Shown here: positions 7,913 through 16,784 of the stretch, in pieces
How positions within the stretch are numbered: position 1 is the stretch's first letter
Layout: each line of letters begins with the position of its first letter
Source: Candidatus Gastranaerophilales bacterium
GTDB lineage: Bacteria > Cyanobacteriota > Vampirovibrionia > Gastranaerophilales > JANQFW01
Length of the DNA: 34,041 nucleotides
Assembly (NCBI GenBank): GCA_028282645.1
Contig: JANQHM010000110.1
Location: 1-34,041 of the forward strand
Reading direction: 5' to 3'
The notes under the pieces: generated by a model
The model's input: the letters and a program-made list of their open reading frames with translations, nothing else
The model's database searches: none
What the model was told of the DNA's origin: nothing
Program-made: the position numbers and the translations under genes

Positions 7913-8365
7913 TTATAATGTTAAATAATTGTGGTAAGCAATAGCAACCACACATCCCAACAATGCACCAACAATAACTTCAATTGGTGTATGGCCTAAT
8001 AGTTCAATCAACCTTTCAGACGGATGTTTTTTGCCGTCAGAATAAACATCATCAACTATCTTGTTAAGAACTGCTGCCATTCTGCCGGCAGCTCTTCTTA
8101 ATCCTGCAGCATCATACATAACAACCGCCGCAGAGCCTAAAGCAATTGCAAACTCAATGGATCTGTATCCGTTAATTAATGCAACACTGGTTGTAAGTGC
8201 AACCACAAAAGCACTATGGCTACTTGGCATACCTCCGGTTTCAGTTAAGATTTTAAAATTTATATTTCTATTTTGAGTGTAATAAAACAAAAGTTTAAAC
8301 ATCTGCGCGAAGAATGCTGCTATAAACGCCGAAAGAATAATTTCCAAACCAGTATTAGCTATCAT
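7913..8365 (-). CDS. Divergent PAP2-family membrane protein (COG1963, YuiD-like)
   Basis: 150 residues, inner-membrane, with about four hydrophobic segments. Family signatures are GGMPSSHSAFV (~res 44), YDAAGLRRAAGRMA (~res 84) and LGHTPIEVIVGALLGC (~res 124). These are the conserved blocks of the 'divergent PAP2' family, related to acid phosphatase/vanadium haloperoxidase proteins through the PSSHS motif. The enzyme activity is not established. The gene overlaps ispA by 11 bases, and in this context a phosphatase acting on polyprenyl phosphates or pyrophosphates is an attractive but unproven idea. It is last of the rsgA-ispA-PAP2 operon. Confidence 0.85.
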   Translation of the reverse strand: MIANTGLEIILSAFIAAFFAQMFKLLFYYTQNRNINFKILTETGGMPSSHSAFVVALTTSVALINGYRSIEFAIALGSAAVVMYDAAGLRRAAGRMAAVLNKIVDDVYSDGKKHPSERLIELLGHTPIEVIVGALLGCVVAIAYHNYLTL

Positions 8366-9263
8366 TATTACTCACCTTTGCAACTGTTTCTTCTGCAATT
8401 TTTAATAACAAAGCAGAATCAACATTTTGATTTTTAATATTACCAATGGCTTCTTTACACAAAGCACTAACCCTTTTAATCGACTTGTCCACCCCAAATA
8501 CTATTGGATAAGTTGCCTTTCCTGACTTTAAATCTTTACCCGGTGTTTTGCCTATAACTTTTTGAGTTGACGTTATATCTAAAATATCATCCGCAATCTG
8601 AAACGCAACACCTATAAGTTTACCATAATTACTTAAAGCTTCAAATTTTTCTTTTGATGATTCTGCAATGGAGGCACCTATTTTTACTGCAGCCTCAAAT
8701 AAAGCTGCTGTTTTATATTCACAAATATAATCATAGACTTTTTCATCAAATTTTTTGCTCTCGGCAATAATATCCGCAACTTGTCCGCCGACTATACCAT
8801 TAGGGCCTGATGCCTTGCTGATAATATTAATAATATTTAAAAGCACCTCTGGTTGAACCGTCTTGGGTGTATTTTCTATTATCATTTGATAAACATAAGA
8901 ATTAAGCGCATCACCTGCAAGAATTGCGATAGCCTCACCAAATACTTTATGGTTAGAAGGCTTTCCCCTTCTGTAATCATCATTATCCATTGCCGGCAAA
9001 TCATCGTGAATAAGGCTATAGGCATGTATAATCTCTATAGCACACGCCGAAGGCACAACTTTTTCAATATTATCAATACCGCAAATTCGGGTACTTTCCA
9101 ACGCAAGTAAGGGCCTTAGCCTTTTTCCATCAAGTAAAGCCGTATATCTCATAGCTTGCCATAATTCTTTAGGTTCACAGCAGTTTAAATAATAATCCAA
9201 TTTTGTATTGATAAATTGAATATCTTTTTCTATTAAGCTTTTTAGGTCTTTATTCTTTAACAA
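8355..9263 (-). CDS. ispA: Polyprenyl (farnesyl/geranylgeranyl) diphosphate synthase
   Basis: 302-residue cytosolic trans-isoprenyl diphosphate synthase that condenses isopentenyl diphosphate onto allylic primers. The first Asp-rich motif is IHDDLPAMDND (~res 83), followed by RRGKP; the second is FQIADDILDIT (~res 222). LLDGKRLRPLL (~res 44) is the family's substrate-binding Lys/Arg region. The length and the 40-residue lead to the KRLRP motif match IspA-type enzymes and support the unusual TTG start at 9263, since no other start exists upstream before a stop. No good ribosome site is seen, so coupling to rsgA 32 bases upstream is possible. Product chain length (C15 or C20) cannot be read with certainty. 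Confidence 0.9.
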   Translation of the reverse strand: MLKNKDLKSLIEKDIQFINTKLDYYLNCCEPKELWQAMRYTALLDGKRLRPLLALESTRICGIDNIEKVVPSACAIEIIHAYSLIHDDLPAMDNDDYRRGKPSNHKVFGEAIAILAGDALNSYVYQMIIENTPKTVQPEVLLNIINIISKASGPNGIVGGQVADIIAESKKFDEKVYDYICEYKTAALFEAAVKIGASIAESSKEKFEALSNYGKLIGVAFQIADDILDITSTQKVIGKTPGKDLKSGKATYPIVFGVDKSIKRVSALCKEAIGNIKNQNVDSALLLKIAEETVAKVSNNDS

Positions 9264-9295
9264 AATTCTATTTAACCCACGACTTTAGATTAAGA

Positions 9296-10363
9296 TCAAT
9301 CGTTATTATAATATGTATCATCTAAAATTGAAATAGGATTTAATTTTTGTTTTTTATGTTTTCTGGATTTTTCTCTTGCATTGGTTCCCAGTTTAACAAT
9401 TTTTATTTTTTCATTATCCTGAGAATCTATAATTTTACAGTTTTCTTCAACTTTATGACCAAAAAATGTTAATTTTTGTTTATATTCTTTTGCCTCTTCA
9501 ACAAATATTTTATAACTGTCATAACGAATAGGATTAAGCTTTTCCAGGTTAGCTATTACATTGCAGCCATCTTCGTGAGTATGCAGGCAGTCTGCGTATT
9601 TACAATTATTTGCAAACTTTTTAATATCCGCAAAATAGTTATCAACGTCATACGGCAATATATTATCAAATTTTAAATAGCTAAATCCCGGAGTATCAGC
9701 TACTTTTGCAATTGAATTTTCATTATCATCAATCAGTTCAATAATTTCCGTATGTCTGGTTGTGTGAGTACCTCTTTTTGATTTACTGCTAATCTTACCT
9801 ATTCTTAAGTCTAAACTAGGTGAAATAACATTTAATAAGCTCGATTTTCCTACTCCCGAAGCACCGCAGAGTACAGATACTTTGTCTTTTAAAATATTTT
9901 TAAAATTCTCAACGCCTTCTTCTGACTTTGCGGAAGTGAATATTATTTGATATCCTAAAGGCTCATAAATATTTATTACTTGCTCTATTACGTCTCTATC
10001 CTTGGCCAGATCAGATTTATTAATGCAAATAATAACAGGAATTCTATAAATACCTGCGTGTGTCAAGTATCTGTTCAACTGAATATAATCTAAAACAGGT
10101 TTTTTAACTGAACATACGATAACAATCTGATTTATATTAGCGATAGAAGGCCTGGGAATATAATTATTTCTTTCAAGCACTTCCGTAATAACAGCTTGAT
10201 TTGTTTCTTGGTTGATTTCTTCTATTTTTACAGTGTCACCAACAAAAACCGATTGCTTTTCTTTTTTTATAATTTCTCTAAGCATACACTCATAAAGCTG
10301 ATTCTCAACTTTAACGTAGTAAAAATTAGAATGTATTTTATTTATTTGTCCTTTGATTTCCAT
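9296..10363 (-). CDS. rsgA: Ribosome small-subunit GTPase RsgA
   Basis: 355-residue circularly permuted GTPase acting in late 30S subunit maturation. Order: an OB-fold (~1-75), then the G4 motif NKSD (~res 115) ahead of G1 GASGVGKSS (~res 168), a G2 region with KRGTHTTRH, then G3 ADTPGF (~res 222). This G4-G1-G3 order is diagnostic. A C-terminal zinc finger follows with the ligand pattern C-x4-C-x-H-x5-C (NCKYADCLHTHEDGC). It is the first gene of the rsgA-ispA-PAP2 operon. A TATAAT-like -10 lies 36 bases before the ATG, and no clear Shine-Dalgarno is visible. Confidence 0.95.
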   Translation of the reverse strand: MEIKGQINKIHSNFYYVKVENQLYECMLREIIKKEKQSVFVGDTVKIEEINQETNQAVITEVLERNNYIPRPSIANINQIVIVCSVKKPVLDYIQLNRYLTHAGIYRIPVIICINKSDLAKDRDVIEQVINIYEPLGYQIIFTSAKSEEGVENFKNILKDKVSVLCGASGVGKSSLLNVISPSLDLRIGKISSKSKRGTHTTRHTEIIELIDDNENSIAKVADTPGFSYLKFDNILPYDVDNYFADIKKFANNCKYADCLHTHEDGCNVIANLEKLNPIRYDSYKIFVEEAKEYKQKLTFFGHKVEENCKIIDSQDNEKIKIVKLGTNAREKSRKHKKQKLNPISILDDTYYNND

Positions 10364-10398
10364 AAATTAATAAAAAAATTACCTTTCATCATCATACT

Positions 10399-10404
10399 AT
10401 TATA
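10399..10404 (-). promoter_or_regulatory. Candidate -10 box for the rsgA operon
   Basis: TATAAT on the minus strand, preceded by TATAG, 36 bases before the rsgA ATG. No convincing -35 is found at 17 bases. A hairpin-capable GGTTC-AAACTTG-GAACC (10444-10460) lies about 40 bases further upstream. Confidence 0.4.
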
Positions 10405-10558
10405 CTATATAAATAAAAAAATTTTTGAAAAATAAATTTCTTTGGTTCAAACTTGGAACCTGCATAATAGTTCAGTCTTGTTAGTGATAAAACTAATCTT
10501 CATCCGAATCTCAGGTTTAATTTTAACATAAATAAAAAATATATTAAAATAAACATAG

Positions 10559-10586
10559 AAAAAAGGAGTCAGCCTAAGCTAACCCC
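10559..10586 (-). terminator. Rho-independent terminator downstream of flagellin
   Basis: Read on the minus strand: GGGGTTAGC-TTAG-GCTGACTCC followed by six T. All nine stem positions pair in RNA when two G-U pairs are counted. It is about 300 bases beyond the flagellin stop, so the flagellin transcript may carry a long 3' region. Confidence 0.7.
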
Positions 10587-10697
10587 TAAATACAGGGAAA
10601 GTATAATTTTTTTTGAAAGTCATTACAATTTTAACAGTCTAACTGTTTAATTACTGCCATTATAATAATTACTGACAATTTCAGGTAATAAATCTAT

Positions 10698-10859
10698 TTA
10701 AGTGAACTTGCAATAGCTATCACAGACGTTATAAAGCTGTACAGCACCGGACAAATTCATTTCAGCAAATTTACATTTATTATGCTCAAGTACACTAAGG
10801 GTACTCTTACCTACTAACAGAAATATTATCCTGCTGTTAAATATTAGTTGTACTACAAA
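10698..10859 (-). pseudogene. Possible gene fragment after flagellin (STAS-like tail?)
   Basis: An open frame of about 54 codons ends at TAA 10698-10700 but has no usable start; the only ATG would give 20 residues. The translated fragment includes LVGKSTLSVLEHNKCKFAEM and then NLSGAVQLYNVCDSY. The NLSxxV pattern after a short strand is reminiscent of the end of STAS-domain anti-anti-sigma proteins. This may be a decayed gene or chance; no other support is visible. Confidence 0.2.
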
Positions 10860-10882
10860 TTTATATATTATATTTTCAATTA

Positions 10883-11752
10883 TTATCTCAGTAATGAAAG
10901 TGCTAGTTGCGGTATTTGATTTGCCTGAGATAACACACTTGCTGAAGCTTGCTGCAAGATTTGCGCCTTGGTCAATTCCGCGGAAGCCTTTGCAATATCT
11001 AAGTCTCTGATTCTGGACTCGGCATGTGTCAGGTTCTCATTCATAATCTGTAAGTTTTGCAACGCGCCTTCCAGTCGGTTTTGTATCGCACCTATAGCTG
11101 ATCGCTTGCTGGCTATGTCGTAAACAGCCTCATCTAATCTGTCAAGATAGGTTCTAATCATAGATGTTGCCCAGTTACCACCGGTTAAAGCTTGGCCGGT
11201 AAGCGATAAACCAATACCCACACTGCCTAATGCAGAGGATTTTACATTGGTAAGAACCGGTGCTATATCTATTGTGTTTACTGTAATTCCTGAGTTAGGA
11301 CCGACTTGTAACCTTGCATTTACAGATACAGAGCCGTCTAACAACGGAATTTTATTAAACTGTGTAGAACTTGCAATCCTGTCAATATCTGCAATTCGTG
11401 CATTAATCTCATCCAGAATTGCCTGTCTCTCTGTTGAACCGTATGTTTCATTCAATGCCTGAACACATAGTTCTCTGATTCTTTGAACACTGTCGTTAAT
11501 TACATTAAAGCCGCCTTCGGCTACCTGTAACATGTTGATGCCGTCCTGGACATTGTTAAGCGCCTGATTGTTGCCTCGTATCTGTCCTCTCAATCCTTCC
11601 GAAATCGATAGTCCGGCTGCATCGTCATTCGCATGGTTTATCCTTAAACCAGTTGATAACCTTTCGATTGTCTTTGTAATATTCATCGTGTTTCGCAACA
11701 TGCCCCTCTGGGCCACCAACGATGAAATATTATTGTTAATTATTAGTGACAT
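10883..11752 (-). CDS. Flagellin, short form (D0-D1 only)
   Basis: 289 residues. The N-terminal block (INNNISSLVAQRGM, then IERLSTGLRINHANDDAAGL near res 30-50) and C-terminal block (RIRDLDIAKASAELTKAQIL, ending in SQANQIPQLALSLLR) are the helical D0/D1 domains that build the filament core. The central region is only ~100 residues, so the exposed D2/D3 domains are absent. There is a single Cys in RELCVQAL, uncommon in exported flagellins. The ATG has GGGAG about 8 bases upstream. It is exported by the flagellar type III apparatus. No other flagellar structural gene lies here. The chemoreceptor about 3 kb away fits a motile cell. It is a possible target of the GT41 enzyme, by inference only. 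Confidence 0.92.
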   Translation of the reverse strand: MSLIINNNISSLVAQRGMLRNTMNITKTIERLSTGLRINHANDDAAGLSISEGLRGQIRGNNQALNNVQDGINMLQVAEGGFNVINDSVQRIRELCVQALNETYGSTERQAILDEINARIADIDRIASSTQFNKIPLLDGSVSVNARLQVGPNSGITVNTIDIAPVLTNVKSSALGSVGIGLSLTGQALTGGNWATSMIRTYLDRLDEAVYDIASKRSAIGAIQNRLEGALQNLQIMNENLTHAESRIRDLDIAKASAELTKAQILQQASASVLSQANQIPQLALSLLR

Positions 11753-12265
11753 AACAAACTCCCTGTATTTTTACTTACTTCCCTGTAAAGTTAATAAAAT
11801 ACAATTTATACTTTCTCGTTGTTTATAAACCTATTTAATTTTTCTACTTTCCTCCCAAGTTCAAACTTTGGTTTTTCAAATCTTAAACTTTGGTTTGATT
11901 TGTTTCTCTATTTTCTATATCGAAAGTTTGTAACGAAACTTTAATACTTTTTTATAAAACTTTGAACTTTTTTATAAAACTCAATAATAATAAGATTTTT
12001 AAGCTTGAATCAATTTTTGTAACACCTACGTTATTTGGAGGAGGGTATATTTTCAGTTTTTATCTGGAAAGCTTGTTGTAAGCGAATATTTAACCTCACC
12101 AAGCAAAAGCTATACTTTAGTATAAAATTAAATAAATTTTAAAAAAAATAAATAATAATAATAAAATTTAAAATATAATGGTCATGATCCAGTAATAAAA
12201 GAGAAAGAGCCCTGAAGGGTGATGGTCATCACCCCCCATTGACCGCGACCAAGGAGTAAATGATA
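11753..12265. other. Divergent intergenic region between flagellin and rsmE
   Basis: 513 bp without a gene. The flagellin side carries the AAACTTTG cluster (11863-11964). The rsmE side carries a lone R2-type palindrome GGTGATG-GT-CATCACC at about 12220-12235, followed by an AAGGAG ribosome site. No classic sigma-28 promoter could be found by eye. Confidence 0.5.
11863..11964. promoter_or_regulatory. Cluster of AAACTTTG repeats upstream of flagellin
   Basis: AAACTTTGGTTT occurs at 11863-11874 and again at 11885-11896, 22 bases apart (about two helical turns). An inverted AAAGTTT...AAACTTT pair follows at about 11923-11942, then another AAACTTTG at 11957-11964. TTTTTTATAAAACT is also directly repeated at about 11947-11977. 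The cluster sits 110-210 bases ahead of the flagellin start, which suits an activator or repressor array. Confidence 0.4.
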
Positions 12266-13015
12266 ATGCCACAATTTTTTATAAAGAATGAAGATGTTAA
12301 GAACAACGAAATTTTTATTACAAATAAAAGCGATATATACCATATAACTAATGTAATAAGATTAAAAAAAGGAGACGAAATCTTGCTGGTAAGCGCGCAG
12401 CAAGGGATTGTTTATAATTGTAAAATTAAATCCGTAAGTAAAGAACTAATTACAACTAAAGTTATAGAAAGTTGCAAAGGCGAGCGAAAATTAAAAAATA
12501 ATATAGTACTCGCACAAAGTATACTAAAATCCCAAAAGCAAAGCATAGTAATCCAAAAAGCCGCAGAACTGGGCGTAAACGAAATTATCCCATACACCGG
12601 CAAACATACGGTAGTTAAGCTCGAAGACGAAAAAGACAAAACTTCCAAAATACAACGCTGGCAAAAAATAAGCTACGAAGCCGCAAAACAATGCAAAAGA
12701 ACCGGTATCACGCGTATTGATAAGATCTTGACATTGCAAGAAGTCGTGAACCTAAAGGATTTTGATATAAAATTGGTCTGCTCCGAGAAAAAAACAGAGC
12801 ATTCTATAAAGTCTTTTTTACAAAAATTTAATACAAAAGATAAAATTAATAATATTCTTGTTATAATTGGACCCGAGGGCGGATTCTCCGATGAAGAGAT
12901 AGAATTATTGCACAATAATAATATTTCATCCGTAACACTGGGTAATTTGATATTGAGGGCAGAAACAGCGGTCATAACCGCTATAGGTAATATTATTTAT
13001 GAATACGAATTATGA
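12266..13015 (+). CDS. rsmE: 16S rRNA m3U1498 methyltransferase RsmE
   Basis: 249-residue SPOUT-class methyltransferase that methylates N3 of U1498 in 16S rRNA, acting on 30S subunits. The N-terminal PUA-like part (MPQFFIKNED...HITNVIRLKKGDEI) is followed by the SPOUT knot: QKAAELGVNEIIP (~res 95), VIIGPEGGFSDEEI (~res 198) and LGNLILRAETAVI (~res 225). The ATG at 12266 is preferred over the one at 12260 because GGAG (12253-12256) is then 9 bases away instead of 3, and RsmE proteins begin MP-x-F/Y. It overlaps the next gene by 17 bases. Confidence 0.93.
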   Translation: MPQFFIKNEDVKNNEIFITNKSDIYHITNVIRLKKGDEILLVSAQQGIVYNCKIKSVSKELITTKVIESCKGERKLKNNIVLAQSILKSQKQSIVIQKAAELGVNEIIPYTGKHTVVKLEDEKDKTSKIQRWQKISYEAAKQCKRTGITRIDKILTLQEVVNLKDFDIKLVCSEKKTEHSIKSFLQKFNTKDKINNILVIIGPEGGFSDEEIELLHNNNISSVTLGNLILRAETAVITAIGNIIYEYEL

Positions 13016-14483
13016 TTATATTTTAGACAATCCTATTAATAAAAATGTTTTGGATTGCTGCGGGGGTGGCACCGAGATTTATCTGGTGGGCGGATATATC
13101 AGGGATTTATTACTCAAAAAAGACTGCTACGACAAAGATTATGCCGTAGTTGGCGAAAGCGCAATCGAGCTGGCGCGCAAAGCAGCTGACAAATTAGAGT
13201 CCTACTTTATAGTACTTGATGAAGAATTGGATATAGCAAGGGTTATTCTCAGGGATAAAAAAAACACCCTGGACTTTGCAAAATGTACTAAAAATAATAT
13301 TACTGACGATCTTAACAGGCGAGATTATACTGTTAACAGTCTTGCGCTTAAAATAGGCGAGCACAAAGCAGAATTAATAGACCCGTTTAACGGACTTGAG
13401 GATCTTAATAATAAAACTATTAAGGCAGTATCCGAGTTTAACCTAAAGGACGACCCTTTAAGGATTTTAAGAGGGTTCAGGATTGCAGCGCAACTGGATT
13501 TTGATATTGAGGAATCAACAGTTAAACTGCTGGAAAAGCACAAAAGTTTAATCCGCGAAGTTGCAAACGAAAGAATACATATTGAGCTTATCAAGCTTTT
13601 TCAGGCCAAAAGATCTGTTAGGATACTTAAATTAATGCAAGAAACCGGTTTTCTTTATGAGATTTTCCCTGACTTAAATGCACAGGAAAAAGTTCCGCCG
13701 AGCAGTTATCATCATCTTTACCTGATTGAGCATTCTTTTGAAGTTGTAAGACAAATAGAAAAACTCGCTGAAAGCCTGCCTGAGTGGATAGGTGAAAAAC
13801 TTGAACATGAAGCATCTATGGGGATTAAATATTATCCTTTATTAAAGATTGCAGCTTTGCTCCACGACTACGGCAAGCCCGAAACATGGAACATCCAAAA
13901 TGACGGGCGTCATAGGTTTTTAAAACACGAAGAAGTCGGTGCGTACAAAGCTGAGGATTTGCTTAAGGATTTAAAATTCACCAAAAACGCGGTTAAATAT
14001 ATTTTTCAAATGATTAGGTATCATTTATATCCTAACCAGCTTATTAAGACTGATGAGTACTTATTAAAGCGTTTTGAAAAAAATGCGAAAGAATTCGACT
14101 TTACTCAGAGTGTTTCTCTCAAAGCGTTATCAAGGATGTTCAGACGCATTGATAAATACACACCTGATCTTATTATGATTGCTATGGCTGACAGATTAAG
14201 TACACAAGGCCCTGAAATAACTCCACTTAGGATGAATTATGACCTTAAAGTTCTTGAATGGTTTTTAAACAGATATAAAGAATTCATGCCTCAGGTTCAA
14301 GATGTACCTGAGCTGCTTGATGGCAAAGAGATTATGAAAGTTTTAGGCATTGAGCCGGGGCCTGTAATAGGTGATATTAAAACAGAATTAAAAGAAATGC
14401 AGCTTTCCGGCGAAGTTAATAATAAAGAAGAGGCTATTGAGTTTGTTAAAAATTTTTATAAGCAATTAGCTGAGACTCAATAA
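12999..14483 (+). CDS. cca: tRNA nucleotidyltransferase (CCA-adding family) with HD domain
   Basis: 494-residue class II nucleotidyltransferase of the CCA-adding/poly(A) polymerase family. The head has YLVGGYIRDLLL (~res 29), the metal-binding DKDYAVVG (~res 44), RRDYTVNSLAL (~res 108) and DDPLRILRGFRIAAQL (~res 154). A neck/body follows, then an HD phosphohydrolase-like motif LLHDYGKPETW (~res 288). It would add or repair the 3' CCA of tRNAs; the HD domain suggests extra phosphatase/phosphodiesterase activity as in HD-bearing Cca proteins. Whether it adds all of CCA or only part cannot be told here. It overlaps rsmE by 17 bases, giving an RNA-modification pair. Confidence 0.88.
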   Translation: MNTNYDYILDNPINKNVLDCCGGGTEIYLVGGYIRDLLLKKDCYDKDYAVVGESAIELARKAADKLESYFIVLDEELDIARVILRDKKNTLDFAKCTKNNITDDLNRRDYTVNSLALKIGEHKAELIDPFNGLEDLNNKTIKAVSEFNLKDDPLRILRGFRIAAQLDFDIEESTVKLLEKHKSLIREVANERIHIELIKLFQAKRSVRILKLMQETGFLYEIFPDLNAQEKVPPSSYHHLYLIEHSFEVVRQIEKLAESLPEWIGEKLEHEASMGIKYYPLLKIAALLHDYGKPETWNIQNDGRHRFLKHEEVGAYKAEDLLKDLKFTKNAVKYIFQMIRYHLYPNQLIKTDEYLLKRFEKNAKEFDFTQSVSLKALSRMFRRIDKYTPDLIMIAMADRLSTQGPEITPLRMNYDLKVLEWFLNRYKEFMPQVQDVPELLDGKEIMKVLGIEPGPVIGDIKTELKEMQLSGEVNNKEEAIEFVKNFYKQLAETQ

Positions 14484-14604
14484 GCGCAGCATTTTTGTTT
14501 ATTTTTAACAGTTTGATAGAATATAAAAAGAAAGTCTTCTGCTTAATTGCTTATAAAATTTATAAAAATTAACTAAAAAGAAATAATAGCCTAAAATTTT
14601 TACC

Positions 14605-14633
14605 TTGACAAAAATGAGCGGCACACCGAAAAT
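14605..14633 (+). promoter_or_regulatory. Candidate promoter of the chemoreceptor gene
   Basis: A consensus -35 TTGACA (14605-14610) followed at 17 bases by GAAAAT (14628-14633), with TATATA a few bases further on. It lies 40-70 bases before the chemoreceptor ATG. Confidence 0.45.
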
Positions 14634-14673
14634 ATATATACATACGCTAATTGTTTAGGAGAAAAGGAAAAAA

Positions 14674-16701
14674 ATGTTTAAAAATTTATCTTTGGGGCTA
14701 AAAATAGCCGGCGGATTTTCCGTAATTATTTTTATTACTCTTTGCTTTGGAACTTACAGTTATTTTTCATTACACCATGTGGAAAAAGAGTTAGACACTC
14801 TTAATGATGACTATATACCATTAGCAGCAAAAGCCACTCACTCAGAAGAATTACTGGAGTCAACCATTCTGCAAATAAGAAGCTATACCTTTACAGAAGA
14901 TAAAAAGCATTTAAAAAAGTCCAAAACTTTTTACGAAAAATTTGTCCACGAACTTGATGGATTAATATCAAAAACAAATAATATTAAAGAATTAAAAAAA
15001 ATAAATAAAGACTTTAAAAGTGCTAAAGAACAAATCCTTGAGTACAACGCGCTTGTAGAACAATCAGAAAAGTATCAGGCAAATGTGGATGCAGCCAGGA
15101 TAAAAATGAATGTAGCTTATAATAACTTAAAAGCAGCCTTTGAAAAATTAGTTGAGCATAAAAGAGAATACGTAGAAAAATTAAAAAATAAAAGAATACC
15201 TTATAAAACTGTGGAAAACATATATGAATTTATGGCAATAACAACAGAAGTTAGCGCAGATATCAGGCAGCTTTATCTTAATGTTGCATTAGCAAGGCTT
15301 ACAAAAAACTTTATGCTAATGGAAGAGTCCTTTGCATTATTTGATGAAATGAAAGAAGATTTTATAATTTTAAAAGAAGTATCGAATCTTACAGATAGAA
15401 GTTACCTTGAAAAAACTGAAAGTGACTTAGTAACATTTAGAGAAAGCATGGAACGCGTTTATGAAAATGAAAAATTAAAACATCGAGCCAGCGAAAAAAG
15501 TTATGAGCATTCATTGATTGCATTACAAAGCCTTAAGGATGTATCAGATAAAGCTGCTGACAGCTCTAGCTCATTAGTAGAAAGAATCTATGACGAAGTA
15601 GAGCAAAACCTTGGTCTTATAATGATTGGATCACTTATTGCCTTAGGCGCAGGGGCATTAATAGCTTACTTAATGACAAAGGGAATAACCAGGCCGATTA
15701 GTTTAATAGCCGGCAAGCTTGAAGAAAGCTCCCAGACGGTATCAAGCACATCTGTTCAGATATCATCATCAAGCCAACAACTGGCAGCAGGCAGTGCTGA
15801 GCAGGCATTATCCATAGAAGAGACCTCTTCCACTTTAGAAGAGTCAGCATCTATGGTTAAGCAAAATACCGAAAACACTCAACAAGCGGCAGGACTTGCA
15901 AGACAAACTAAAATGTCTGCAGTAAAAGGCAATGATGAAATGAATAATATGATGAGTTCTATGCTTGAAATTAAAAAATCCAGTGATGAAATTGGTAAAA
16001 TTATTAAAGTTATTGACGATATAGCATTCCAAACTAACATACTTGCATTAAACGCAGCTGTTGAAGCAGCAAGAGCCGGAGAATCAGGAATGGGCTTTGC
16101 AGTTGTTGCAGAAGAGGTCAGAAATCTTGCACAAAGAAGTGCTCAAGCGGCTAAAGATACTTCTGGCATAATAGAAGCAAATATAAATTTATCTGAAAAA
16201 GGTGTTCATGTTGCAGGGAAAGTAAATGAGTCTTTAAGTGAAATAAATGATCAGGCACAAAAGGTTAGTGATTTATTGGATGAGGTATCAACAGCAAGCC
16301 AGGAGCAAGCGCAGGGTATTTCTCAAATAAACAATGCGATATCTCAGATGGAGCAAATAGTTCAAAGCAATGCAGCAAGTGCTGACCAAAGTGCTTCTGC
16401 GTCTGAGTCAATGTCTGAGCAGGCAGTTAAGATGCAAAATATTGTTAAAGATTTGATGGTACTTGTTAATGGAGCAAATATATCTATTCAGCAAAGCTCT
16501 CTTGCTATTACCAGTCAGTCATCAAATATGCAGCAAAAGCCGGCAGAAACTAAAAAGCAAGTGGTGATTGCGGATAAAAAGAATACGACAATACCTAAAG
16601 AGCAAGCAAATAAAGCAAAAGCAAGTATAAAAAAATCTGATACCAAGGTGGTTTCTCCTGAGGATGTTATACCGTTGGAGGACAATACCGAAGGGTTTTA
16701 G
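14674..16701 (+). CDS. Methyl-accepting chemotaxis protein
   Basis: 675-residue inner-membrane chemoreceptor. TM1 is at about residues 8-30, a ~280-residue helical periplasmic sensor (four-helix-bundle type, Lys/Glu-rich) follows, then TM2 at ~312-335. After TM2 only a short [14 protein letters not shown] segment separates the membrane from the signalling helices, so the HAMP unit is reduced. The hairpin tip that contacts CheA/CheW is complete: [20 protein letters not shown], then [16 protein letters not shown] (~res 450-490), with Gln/Glu-rich methylation-type helices on both sides. The Lys/Pro-rich linker ends in [11 protein letters not shown], a possible docking tail for adaptation enzymes. 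The ligand is unknown. It has AAAAGGAAA close to the ATG. Confidence 0.93.
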   Translation: MFKNLSLGLKIAGGFSVIIFITLCFGTYSYFSLHHVEKELDTLNDDYIPLAAKATHSEELLESTILQIRSYTFTEDKKHLKKSKTFYEKFVHELDGLISKTNNIKELKKINKDFKSAKEQILEYNALVEQSEKYQANVDAARIKMNVAYNNLKAAFEKLVEHKREYVEKLKNKRIPYKTVENIYEFMAITTEVSADIRQLYLNVALARLTKNFMLMEESFALFDEMKEDFIILKEVSNLTDRSYLEKTESDLVTFRESMERVYENEKLKHRASEKSYEHSLIALQSLKDVSDKAADSSSSLVERIYDEVEQNLGLIMIGSLIALGAGALIAYLMTKGITRPISLIAGKLEESSQTVSSTSVQISSSSQQLAAGSAEQALSIEETSSTLEESASMVKQNTENTQQAAGLARQTKMSAVKGNDEMNNMMSSMLEIKKSSDEIGKIIKVIDDIAFQTNILALNAAVEAARAGESGMGFAVVAEEVRNLAQRSAQAAKDTSGIIEANINLSEKGVHVAGKVNESLSEINDQAQKVSDLLDEVSTASQEQAQGISQINNAISQMEQIVQSNAASADQSASASESMSEQAVKMQNIVKDLMVLVNGANISIQQSSLAITSQSSNMQQKPAETKKQVVIADKKNTTIPKEQANKAKASIKKSDTKVVSPEDVIPLEDNTEGF

Positions 16702-16738
16702 AGAAATATAATCTAATATAATCTTAAAAATGGATCTT

Positions 16739-16772
16739 AAAAAAGTCAAGAGTCAGGCTTTCAAGCTTGACT
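16739..16772 (-). terminator. Terminator of the orphan membrane protein gene
   Basis: On the minus strand AGTCAAG...CTTGACT closes a hairpin with an inner stem (GAGTCA/TGACTC region) followed by six T. It serves the minus-strand gene ending at 16785 and may also slow plus-strand transcripts from the chemoreceptor. Confidence 0.65.
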
Positions 16773-16784
16773 CGGATTATTAGA

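Larger units (their letters stand above)
10364..10882. other. Intergenic region between rsgA and flagellin genes
   Basis: 519 bp. It contains the rsgA promoter side (10399-10460), the flagellin-side terminator (10559-10586, minus) and between them a 45-codon open fragment on the minus strand (10698-10859), listed separately. Otherwise AT-rich sequence without a recognisable gene. Confidence 0.5.

Noticed and set aside
10441-10470. T-arm-like GGTTCAAACTT suggestive of a tRNA
   Set aside because: No acceptor stem, anticodon arm or CCA-compatible end around it; it is a simple short hairpin.
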